The notes under the pieces were generated by a model. That model was not told the origin of the DNA and made no database searches. It saw nothing but the letters and a program-made list of their open reading frames with translations. DNA of 15,419 bases from NCBI GenBank assembly GCA_002353975.1, contig DEKQ01000105.1:1-15419 (forward strand). Reading direction: 5' to 3'. Below are positions 1 through 6,284 of the stretch, in pieces (positions within the stretch are counted from its first letter, which is position 1; the number at the start of each line of letters is the position of its first letter). A program made the translations under genes and the position numbers. Origin of the DNA: Prevotellaceae bacterium UBA2718. Lineage in GTDB: Bacteria; Bacteroidota; Bacteroidia; Bacteroidales; Bacteroidaceae.

Positions 1-20
1 CCTCCCCCAAGGGGGAGGAG
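1..20. repeat. Short perfect palindrome inside mnmG
   Basis: Bases 1-18 form an 8-bp perfect inverted repeat, cctccccc/gggggagg, around a 2-base centre, read in frame as SPKGEE. It directly precedes the 9-bp tandem repeat and belongs to sequence absent from usual MnmG proteins. It resembles the C-rich/G-rich palindrome at 14751-14780 in metH. The element may continue upstream of the window. Confidence 0.7.
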
Positions 21-1376
21 ACCGGAGCTGCCGGATTATCCGGAGATTCCGGAATATCCGGAAAACCCGGGACCGCCGGAACTGCCGGAAAGATCCTCCT
101 GCCCTGCTATACCTTCAACACCACGCCGGAATGCCATGAGATTCTGCGCAGCGGCTTGGCTGACTCCCCGCTCTACAACGGCCAGATCCAGTCCATCGGC
201 CCGCGCTACTGCCCGTCCATCGAGACAAAGCTCCACACCTTCCCCGACCGTGACCACCATCCGCTCTTCCTCGAACCCGAAGGCATCAACACCAACGAGA
301 TGTACCTCAACGGCTTCTCGTCCTCACTCCCCATGGACATACAGCTGCAGGCACTGCGAGCCATACCCGCCCTGCGCGACGTAAAAATCTACCGTCCGGG
401 CTACGCAATAGAGTATGACTTCTTCGACCCCACGCAGCTCTATCACTCGCTGATGTCTAAATGCTGCGAGGGTCTGTTCTTCGCCGGGCAGGTGAACGGC
501 ACCACAGGCTATGAGGAAGCTGCCGGACAGGGTATCATGGCAGGCATCAACGCCGCCCTCTACGCTTCACACCTCGGAGCCGGCACGGCTAACCAGACGC
601 CCGACACCCACATTCCGTCACTGACACTCGGACGCGACGAGGCGTATATAGGTGTCCTCATCGATGACCTGGTGACGAAGGGCGTGGATGAACCTTACCG
701 TATGTTCACCTCCAGGGCTGAGTACCGCATCCTCCTCAGACAGGATAATGCCGATGCACGACTGACGGAGAAATCGTACAAAATAGGTCTTGCCTCCACA
801 GAGCGCTACGAACGCTATAAGAGGAAGCAGGAAAAGATAGATGAAATCGTTCGTTTCTGTAACGATTACAACATCAAACCTCGCCAGGTCAACGATGCGT
901 TGAAATCGGCTGGCAATACTCCTCTCAGCGTTGGATGCAAACTGCGCGAACTCATCGCACGCCCCGACATAGGGCTCTGGACTCTCGCCGATGCGCTGCC
1001 TGCACTGAAGCATCGCCTCCTTGCAGCTGAGGACACAGACCTCACTGCCTGCAACGTAAAAAGCAGCGATAACGAAACAGACGCAGAAACCGCCGTTATT
1101 GCAGCTATGAAGAACAGCAAAGCCGTTGAGGCCGCAGAGATAGAACTGAAGTATGCGGGCTATATAGAGCGCGAAAAAGTGACGGCAGAGAAGATGCGCC
1201 GACTGGAAAACATCCACATTCGCGGCCATTTTGACTACGCCAACATCCAGAGTCTTTCCACCGAAGCACGTCAGAAGCTCACCGCCATCGACCCCGCCAC
1301 CCTCGCCCAGGCATCACGCATACCCGGAGTATCGCCCTCAGACGTGAACGTGCTGCTCGTTATGATGGGCAGATAA
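1..1376 (+). CDS. mnmG: MnmG/GidA, tRNA uridine-34 5-carboxymethylaminomethyl modification enzyme, 3' part (5' end outside window)
   Basis: FAD- and NADH-binding subunit that with MnmE modifies wobble uridine 34 of several tRNAs in the cytoplasm. The frame is open from base 3 with no stop or credible start, so the Rossmann FAD domain is upstream. Visible family signatures are CYTFNTTPECHEILRSG, SPLYNGQIQSIGPRYCPSIE, LEPEG, RPGYAIEYDFFDP, AGQVNGTTGYEEAAGQG, EAYIGVLIDDLVTKG, EPYRMFTSRAEYRILLRQDNAD and the C-terminal QASRIPGVSPSDVNVLL. The segment before CYTF is a repeat-derived insertion (bases 1-92, separate entries). Two further stretches look longer than in relatives recalled from memory: one before LGRDEAYIG and a polar one around TDLTACNV to AVIAAMKN. 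A TTG at 156 is an internal codon, not the start. The gene is followed after 130 bp by apt. Identification is near certain; the claims about extra length rest on remembered homologues. Confidence 0.96.
   Translation, partial: SPKGEETGAAGLSGDSGISGKPGTAGTAGKILLPCYTFNTTPECHEILRSGLADSPLYNGQIQSIGPRYCPSIETKLHTFPDRDHHPLFLEPEGINTNEMYLNGFSSSLPMDIQLQALRAIPALRDVKIYRPGYAIEYDFFDPTQLYHSLMSKCCEGLFFAGQVNGTTGYEEAAGQGIMAGINAALYASHLGAGTANQTPDTHIPSLTLGRDEAYIGVLIDDLVTKGVDEPYRMFTSRAEYRILLRQDNADARLTEKSYKIGLASTERYERYKRKQEKIDEIVRFCNDYNIKPRQVNDALKSAGNTPLSVGCKLRELIARPDIGLWTLADALPALKHRLLAAEDTDLTACNVKSSDNETDAETAVIAAMKNSKAVEAAEIELKYAGYIEREKVTAEKMRRLENIHIRGHFDYANIQSLSTEARQKLTAIDPATLAQASRIPGVSPSDVNVLLVMMGR
22..89 (+). repeat. 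9-bp tandem repeat encoding a collagen-like GXY run inside MnmG
   Basis: The pentamer ccgga (once ccggg) recurs at 22, 31, 40, 49, 58, 67, 76 and 85, each time followed by four variable bases, giving eight copies of an exact 9-bp period. Because 9 is a multiple of 3 the mnmG frame stays open and is read as glycine at every third residue: GAA GLS GDS GIS GKP GTA GTA GK. The run ends just before the conserved LLPCYTFNTTPE segment. It is probably an expanded minisatellite in a surface loop; whether the protein tolerates it as a flexible linker is inference. Confidence 0.85.
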
Positions 1377-1506
1377 ACGCGCTTTTACGCCCGTGCACTC
1401 GCATTACCATCGCAACGTACCGCGATAAACACCGCAGTATCTCGTCACCGAAACCTGCAAGTTATCGCTCAAAAACAGAATAGCAAAAAACCTATAATAT
1501 ACTATT

Positions 1507-2037
1507 ATGAATAATCCAAAACTTATCAGCGCAGTAAGATGTATCCCAGACTTCCCCAAACCCGGGATACAGTTTCAGGACATCACCCCTCTCTTCAATG
1601 ACCCCGAGTGCCTTCGCATCATGCACGACGAGACCGTGGAGTTATACAAGGACAAAGGCATCACAAAAATCGTAGGAATCGAGAGCCGCGGCTTTCTGCT
1701 GTCTTCAGCGATAGCTCTCACCCTCAACGCAGGTGTCGCAATATGCAGGAAAAAGGGCAAGCTGCCCGGCAAGGTCGTAGAAGAAAACTTCGAGAAGGAA
1801 TACGGCAAGGACACCGTGTGCATTACGGATGATGCCATCACGAGCGACGATGTCGTACTCATCCACGATGATCTCCTTGCGACTGGCGGCAGCCTGAAGG
1901 CAGCCTACGATCTGGTGCAGCGATTCCACCCCAAGAAAGTCTATATAAATGTAATCATAGAGCTCACCATCGAGGGTCTGCACGGACGCCGGCTGTTAGA
2001 GCAGTATGCCGACGTTACAGCCCTGCTAAGAATATAA
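1507..2037 (+). CDS. apt: Adenine phosphoribosyltransferase
   Basis: Cytoplasmic purine-salvage enzyme that converts adenine and PRPP to AMP and pyrophosphate. At 176 residues it has the usual family length. Signatures: FPKPGIQFQDITPLF near the N-terminus (residues 16-30), VGIESRGF (56-63), RKKGKLPGKV (81-90) and the PRPP-binding motif VVLIHDDLLATGGS (116-129), with adjacent acids D121-D122. The more usual form of the last motif has VDD where this has HDD; the two acids are kept. The ATG at 1507 gives the expected N-terminus and follows an A-rich leader. Spacing is 130 bp from mnmG and about 100 bp to uvrC, the latter gap holding the parS-like sites. No Bacteroidetes-type promoter was seen in the upstream gap, so co-transcription with mnmG is plausible. 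Confidence 0.96.
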   Translation: MNNPKLISAVRCIPDFPKPGIQFQDITPLFNDPECLRIMHDETVELYKDKGITKIVGIESRGFLLSSAIALTLNAGVAICRKKGKLPGKVVEENFEKEYGKDTVCITDDAITSDDVVLIHDDLLATGGSLKAAYDLVQRFHPKKVYINVIIELTIEGLHGRRLLEQYADVTALLRI

Positions 2038-2057
2038 ACCCACCGCAACCCCGCAAG

Positions 2058-2073
2058 CGTTCCACGTGAAACA
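2058..2073. promoter_or_regulatory. parS-like ParB-binding site 1
   Basis: CGTTCCACGTGAAACA matches the chromosomal parS consensus TGTTNCACGTGAAACA at every defined position except the first. The 14-bp core GTTNCACGTGAAAC is complete. ParB (Spo0J) binds such sites, spreads and loads SMC to organise the origin region. It lies in the apt-uvrC gap, 21 bases after the apt stop. No parA or parB is present in this window. Confidence 0.8.
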
Positions 2074-2128
2074 ATTAGTAGAGTTTCACGCTAATAACGC
2101 ACTAAGAATGAGCACTTTCCAAAGATTA

Positions 2129-2144
2129 AGTTTCACGTGAAACA
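2129..2144. promoter_or_regulatory. parS-like ParB-binding site 2, overlapping the uvrC start codon
   Basis: AGTTTCACGTGAAACA matches parS consensus at 15 of 16 positions and contains the perfect 14-bp palindrome GTTTCACGTGAAAC. Its centre is 71 bp from that of site 1. Between them, 2083-2090 holds an isolated half-site, GTTTCACG. The uvrC start codon GTG (2137-2139) is the second half of the central CACGTG, so ParB occupancy could influence uvrC expression (inference). Confidence 0.8.
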
Positions 2145-4095
2145 CAACAACGAAGACCGTCTTTCGCGCCTGAAGAGCATCGTGGCAGCGATGCCAGAGA
2201 AGCCCGGTTCGTATCAGTATTATGATGCGGACGGGGTCATCATCTACGTGGGCAAGGCCAAGAACCTGAAGCGCAGAGTCAGCTCCTATTTCCTCAAGGA
2301 GGTGGATAGGTTTAAGACGAAGGTGCTGGTGAGCAAGATTCACGACATCTCCTACACCGTGGTGAACAGCGAAGAGGATGCGCTCTTGTTGGAAAACGCC
2401 CTCATCAAGAAGTATAACCCGCGCTACAACGTGTTGCTGAAGGACGGAAAGACCTACCCCTCCATCTGCATCACAAATGAACCGTTCCCGCGCATCTTCA
2501 AGACAAGGACGATAAACCGGAAGTATGGCACGTATTTCGGGCCTTATTCACACATCGGAAGCATGTACGCCATACTGGAACTGATAAAGAAACTCTATCA
2601 TCCGCGCACTTGCAGGCTCCCCCTGACCGTTGAAGCCATAGCCGCAGGGAAGTACAAGCCCTGCCTGGACTACCACATCCACAACTGCGGCGGGGCGTGC
2701 ATTGGGCGGCAATCATTAGAGGAATACCGCGAGATGATAGACCGCGCACGCGAGATACTTAAAGGAAACACGCGAGAGGTGTCAAACCTTCTCTTCGCAG
2801 ACATGCAGAAAGCCGCCGAAGAACTGCGCTTTGAGGATGCCGAAGAGCTGAAGCGTAAATACCTGCTCGTGGAGCAATTCTGCGCCAAGAGCGAGGTGGT
2901 GAGCCACACCATCACCGACATCGACGTCTTCACCATAGACGATGACGACAACAAGCGCAATGCTTTCGTGAACTATATGCACGTCACAAATGGCACGATA
3001 AACCAGTCGTTCACCTACGAATACAAGCGCAAACTGGACGAAACTGACGAGGAACTGCTGCTGCAGGCCATCCCCGAGATACGCAGCCGTTTCCATTCCA
3101 CTGCAAAGGAGATTGTCGTACCGTTCCCGATAGACTGGCAACTGCCCGACGCAACCTTCTTCGTGCCGCAAAGAGGCGACAAGCACCACCTCCTGGAACT
3201 CTCGCTGATGAACTGCCGACAGTACCGCATAGACCGCCTGAAGCAGACGGAAAAGCTCAATCCAGAGCAGCGTTTCACGCGTCTGATGAAGGAATTGCAG
3301 GAGAAATTACAGCTGGAGAAGCTGCCTTACACCATCGAACTCTTTGACAATTCAAACATCTCCGGCACCAATGCCGTGGCGGGTTGCGTGGTGTATAAGG
3401 GTATGCGCCCGTCAAAGAAAGACTATCGCAAATACAACATCAAGACCGTTGACGGTCCCGACGATTACGCGTCCATGCAGGAGGTGGTGATGCGGCGCTA
3501 TGCCCACCTCTCTGACAGGGTCATCGTAGAGCCCTCACAGGGCGCTCCAGAGGCTGCTCCAGACCTCATAATCTGTGATGGCGGCATCGGTCAGATGCAC
3601 TGCGTGGCAGAGGTGGTATGGGGGCAGTTAGGCATGGATATTCCCATTGCGGGCTTAGCCAAGAACGACCGCCACAGGACGCGCGAACTACTGTCGCTGC
3701 ACAAGCCCGAAAACGCCCCTGAGAAGGGCATGGAAAACGCCTATGCGAAGAGCATAGAGGAGGCACCATATGCCACCGTTCAGCTGAGGACAGAGGACGA
3801 ACTCTTCAAGGTGCTGACGCAGATGCAGGACGAGGTGCACCGCTATGCCATCACGTTCCACCGTGACAAGCGCTCGCGCAGCGCGCTGCACAGCGAATTA
3901 GACGACATCCGGGGCATAGGACCGAAGGCAAAAGAGGCGATTCTGAAGCATTTCAAGAGCATCAAAAAGTTGGCAGAAAAGGTAAACTCCGACGACGGAA
4001 AAGCCGAGATAATTTCCATTTTGGGCAACTCAAAAGGGCAGATTATCATCGATTATTTCCTGAAAAAGCAGGACGAAACACCCACGGAACAGTAA
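2137..4095 (+). CDS. uvrC: UvrABC system protein C, excinuclease subunit
   Basis: Makes the 3' and 5' incisions around a lesion after UvrA/UvrB recognition. Domains in order in the 652-residue product: GIY-YIG nuclease (about 17-95, with GSYQYYDADGVIIYVGKAKN and NALIKKYNPRYNVLLKDGKTYP), a cysteine-bearing segment (CLDYHIHNCGGACIG), UVR/UvrB-binding helices (about 215-250), the RNase H-like nuclease with catalytic Asp404 in FDNSNISG, and a terminal helix-hairpin-helix (IRGIGPKAKEAILKHF). The start is GTG at 2137: the frame has a stop at 2095-2097 and the next Met (residue 19) would cut into the conserved N-terminus. That GTG lies inside a parS-like palindrome and overlaps the stop of a 10-codon ORF (2108-2140). 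A stretch of about 25 residues near 521-545 contains an 8-residue duplication. deoC begins 21 bases downstream. Confidence 0.97.
   Translation: MKHNNEDRLSRLKSIVAAMPEKPGSYQYYDADGVIIYVGKAKNLKRRVSSYFLKEVDRFKTKVLVSKIHDISYTVVNSEEDALLLENALIKKYNPRYNVLLKDGKTYPSICITNEPFPRIFKTRTINRKYGTYFGPYSHIGSMYAILELIKKLYHPRTCRLPLTVEAIAAGKYKPCLDYHIHNCGGACIGRQSLEEYREMIDRAREILKGNTREVSNLLFADMQKAAEELRFEDAEELKRKYLLVEQFCAKSEVVSHTITDIDVFTIDDDDNKRNAFVNYMHVTNGTINQSFTYEYKRKLDETDEELLLQAIPEIRSRFHSTAKEIVVPFPIDWQLPDATFFVPQRGDKHHLLELSLMNCRQYRIDRLKQTEKLNPEQRFTRLMKELQEKLQLEKLPYTIELFDNSNISGTNAVAGCVVYKGMRPSKKDYRKYNIKTVDGPDDYASMQEVVMRRYAHLSDRVIVEPSQGAPEAAPDLIICDGGIGQMHCVAEVVWGQLGMDIPIAGLAKNDRHRTRELLSLHKPENAPEKGMENAYAKSIEEAPYATVQLRTEDELFKVLTQMQDEVHRYAITFHRDKRSRSALHSELDDIRGIGPKAKEAILKHFKSIKKLAEKVNSDDGKAEIISILGNSKGQIIIDYFLKKQDETPTEQ
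3709..3756 (+). repeat. 24-bp tandem duplication within uvrC
   Basis: Two adjacent 24-base units, 3709-3732 and 3733-3756, agree at 19 of 24 positions and both begin gaaaacgcc. They encode ENAPEKGM and ENAYAKSI. They lie between AGLAKNDRHRTRELL and the conserved LFKVLTQMQDEVHRYAITFHRDKRS, where other Bacteroidales UvrC proteins, as remembered, are shorter. An in-frame duplication best explains the extra length. Confidence 0.65.
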
Positions 4096-4116
4096 TAAAA
4101 ACAAAAAAAAAAACAC

Positions 4117-4920
4117 ATGGAAGAACTAACAAACATCATCGCCAAGGCGAGCGAAAACGATACCGAAGACGTGAAGCGTTTCCTCTTTGGCAGCATCGAG
4201 TACACCAGTCTGAAATGTACTGACAGCGAGACAAGCATCATGCAGTTTGTGGAGCAGGTGAACCGCTGGGACAACGAGTGTCCTGACCTCCCTCACCCCG
4301 CCACAATCTGCGTCTATCCGTGCTTCGCCGAGATAGTGAAAGACAGCCTCGACGTAGAGGGCGTGGGCATAGCCTGCGTCAGCGGTTCGTTCCCCTCATC
4401 ACAGACATTTCTTGAGGTGAAGATAGCCGAGACCGCACTTGCCATCAAGGACGGCGCTACGGAGATAGATATGGTGCTGCCCGTAGGCAAATTCCTCAGC
4501 GGCGATGAGGAAGGCGTGAGCGATGAGATACGCGAAATGAAGGCCGTTTGCGGGCCGGATATACCGCTGAAAGTGATACTCGAAACAGGCTGTCTGGGGA
4601 GCGCTGAGAACATCCGCAAGGCTTCGTGGCTGGCCATGAACAGCGGCGCAGACTATATCAAGACCAGCACAGGCAAGGAGAAGATCGGAGCCACGCCAGA
4701 GGCGGCATACGTCATGTGCCAGTGCATCAAGGAATACTACGAGAAGGAGGGTCGCATGGTGGGCTTCAAACCCGCCGGAGGCATCAACACCAGCATGGAT
4801 GCCATCATCTATTACACCATAGTGAAAGAAGTATTGGGCGAGAAATGGCTGACTAACCGACTCTTCCGCCTCGGCACATCACGCCTGGCAGACATACTGA
4901 TAAAGGAGATTGAAAATTAA
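4117..4920 (+). CDS. deoC: Deoxyribose-phosphate aldolase
   Basis: Cytoplasmic class I aldolase that splits 2-deoxyribose-5-phosphate to glyceraldehyde-3-phosphate and acetaldehyde in deoxynucleoside catabolism. The 267-residue product has the (beta/alpha)8 signatures: EIDMVL (Asp118), LKVILETG, YIKTSTGK with Schiff-base Lys182, and GFKPAGGI with the second active-site Lys218. The 21-base gap after uvrC contains an 11-A run (4103-4113) just before the ATG, typical of Bacteroidetes genes that lack a Shine-Dalgarno and use A-rich leaders. The last codons merge into the AT-rich repeat downstream. In several Bacteroidales, as I recall, dtd and a MazG-like gene sit between uvrC and deoC; here they are absent. 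Confidence 0.96.
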   Translation: MEELTNIIAKASENDTEDVKRFLFGSIEYTSLKCTDSETSIMQFVEQVNRWDNECPDLPHPATICVYPCFAEIVKDSLDVEGVGIACVSGSFPSSQTFLEVKIAETALAIKDGATEIDMVLPVGKFLSGDEEGVSDEIREMKAVCGPDIPLKVILETGCLGSAENIRKASWLAMNSGADYIKTSTGKEKIGATPEAAYVMCQCIKEYYEKEGRMVGFKPAGGINTSMDAIIYYTIVKEVLGEKWLTNRLFRLGTSRLADILIKEIEN

Positions 4921-4992
4921 AAATTAAGAATTCAAAATTCAGAATTATGCACTAAAAAATTCTGCATTCTGCATTATGAATTATGAATTAAA
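4911..4992. repeat. AT-rich low-complexity repeat at the 3' end of deoC
   Basis: The stretch is built from variants of aattc, attctgcatt and attatgaatt: a left half with gaattcaaaattcagaatta and a right half with ctgcattatgaattatgaat that is roughly its inverse complement. It begins in the last codons of deoC and includes its stop codon. Such degenerate AATTC/ATTCTGCATT repeats look like a dispersed intergenic family. No gene is visible in 4921-5096. Confidence 0.6.
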
Positions 4993-5015
4993 AACTGTGC
5001 TTTCTGCATTGTAAA

Positions 5016-5100
5016 GTAAAAGACCTGCTATTAGCGTCTAATAGCAGGTCTTTTACATCCTAATAGTAGGTCTTTTACTCGGTAAAAGACCTACTATTAC
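5016..5100. repeat. 22-bp-period array of 19-bp repeats, four units (copy 1), likely bidirectional terminator
   Basis: Four 19-base units lie at 5016-5034, 5038-5056, 5060-5078 and 5082-5100, separated by exactly three bases (cgt, atc, tcg). Type sequence is ctaatagtaggtcttttac, with order reverse, forward, forward, reverse. Units 1 and 2 are perfect inverse complements around a 3-base loop; units 3 and 4 match at 18 of 19. Each unit has partial internal dyad symmetry (gtaa at one end, ttac at the other). The array lies between converging deoC and ispB, so RNA from either side would fold into long hairpins and could end transcription. Unit 4 contains the ispB stop codon. A larger copy is at 13518-13646. 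Confidence 0.9.
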
Positions 5101-6077
5101 AACGTCCTCTGTATCACGTAGTTAAGATAGGCACTGAAGGCATCCTTCAATGCCGGGTCTTTTACCCACTGAGAGATGAATTTCCGCGCCTCGGCGTCTA
5201 TGCTTTCCATCTTTTCGCGGGCATATTCTATGCCGCCGTGCTCCTTGGTGTAAGCCACCAGACGGGCAATCTCATCGGGTGTAGCAGTAAGTTTCTTCAC
5301 CCTCATGGCGATGTCCTTCATCTCCTCGTCGCCGTGGCTGAGCAGCACATGTATCACCGGCAGGGTCAGCTTGCCCTCGCGCATATCGTTGCCCGTAGGC
5401 TTGCCTATCTCCGTTGAGTCGTAATAGTCAAAGATGTCGTCGCGTATCTGGAATATCGTACCAATGAAATGCCCGAAATCCTGAGCTGCTTTCTGCTCCT
5501 CCTCAGTGGCATCTGCCGACAGCGCACCGAGGTAAGCACAGGTGGCAAAGAGCGATGCCGTCTTCTGGTCTATCACGTCAAAATAATCCTCCTCAGTGAT
5601 GTCGCTCTGCCCTATCACGGAGAGCTGTTTCAGTTCGCCGTTAGACAGTTTGCATCCAAGGTTTGAGATGCTTTTTACCATCTCTATCATGCCGGTCTTT
5701 GACATACTTTTCAGCGCTAAGGAAGTGATGAAATCTCCCGCAAGCACCGCCACCTTATTGCCGAAAACGGAGTTGACCGAGGCTCTGCCTCTGCGCTCGT
5801 CAGACTCATCTACCACGTCATCGTGAATGAGCGAGGCGGTGTGGAGCAATTCAAGTCCGGTGGCTGCATGGAGCGTGGCATCCGTCACACGTCCAAAATT
5901 CTTTGCCATGAGGATGGTCAGCACGGGGCGCATACGCTTGCCCGAGCGCTTGCGAACCTCGTCAAGCACCTTAGACAGAGTACCGTCGGTGTGGCTCAGC
6001 GACTCATCAAACAGTGTCGCGAAGTCACTGAGTTCATTCTCAATGGGTTTGCGTATTTGCTTCAGTATCTCGTTCAT
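5097..6077 (-). CDS. ispB: Polyprenyl diphosphate synthase, long-chain (IspB-like)
   Basis: Trans-prenyltransferase that adds isopentenyl diphosphate units to an allylic primer, in this lineage most likely making the menaquinone side chain. The 326-residue product has GKRMRPVL (45-52), the first aspartate-rich motif DDVVD at 86-90 followed by ESDERRG, and the second DDIFD at 213-217 within FQIRDDIFDYYD. The residues before the first motif (HTASLIH) are small rather than aromatic, the pattern of long-chain rather than farnesyl-diphosphate enzymes. Exact chain length cannot be read from sequence. ATG at 6075-6077; the TAA stop lies inside repeat unit 4 of the array, giving three near-consecutive stops (taa tag tag). 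Divergent from polA. Confidence 0.93.
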   Translation of the reverse strand: MNEILKQIRKPIENELSDFATLFDESLSHTDGTLSKVLDEVRKRSGKRMRPVLTILMAKNFGRVTDATLHAATGLELLHTASLIHDDVVDESDERRGRASVNSVFGNKVAVLAGDFITSLALKSMSKTGMIEMVKSISNLGCKLSNGELKQLSVIGQSDITEEDYFDVIDQKTASLFATCAYLGALSADATEEEQKAAQDFGHFIGTIFQIRDDIFDYYDSTEIGKPTGNDMREGKLTLPVIHVLLSHGDEEMKDIAMRVKKLTATPDEIARLVAYTKEHGGIEYAREKMESIDAEARKFISQWVKDPALKDAFSAYLNYVIQRTL

Positions 6078-6148
6078 ACTCGTTTACAGCCCGTCTCCAA
6101 GGTGAAATTCAACGTGATATACCCTTGGTCCTTTGGCGTTTCAACATG

Positions 6149-6156
6149 CAAAGTTA
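6149..6156 (-). promoter_or_regulatory. Predicted -7 promoter element of ispB
   Basis: On the minus strand this reads TAACTTTG, fitting the Bacteroidetes TAnnTTTG element, 71 bases upstream of the ispB ATG. No convincing -33 TTTG was found at 19-21 bases; the nearest TTG is 23 bases away. Strand and context support it. Confidence 0.5.
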
Positions 6157-6209
6157 ATAAAAAAAATTGATTTTCAGCACAAGATGTGATTTTATTGAAA
6201 AATTATTAT

Positions 6210-6217
6210 TAATTTTG
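6210..6217 (+). promoter_or_regulatory. Predicted -7 promoter element of polA
   Basis: TAATTTTG fits TAnnTTTG and lies 67 bases before the polA ATG, in an AT-rich block shared with the divergent ispB promoter. The -33 box is unclear. The predicted leader of about 60 bases contains gcgca...tgcgc, a short possible hairpin. Confidence 0.5.
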
Positions 6218-6284
6218 CGGAGAAAGAAGCGCATAAACACACGTTGCGCATGAGCCGGAATCTACGTATCACGCACAAAGACCT

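Noticed and set aside
618..1229. 203-codon open frame on the minus strand inside mnmG
   Set aside because: It is antisense to a strongly conserved gene, its translation is Cys/Phe-rich without domain character, and GC-rich codon structure explains the lack of stops.
1377..1506. TATAATAT before apt as a sigma70-type -10 box
   Set aside because: Bacteroidetes promoters use TAnnTTTG at -7; no such element or -33 partner is present, so I do not call a promoter.
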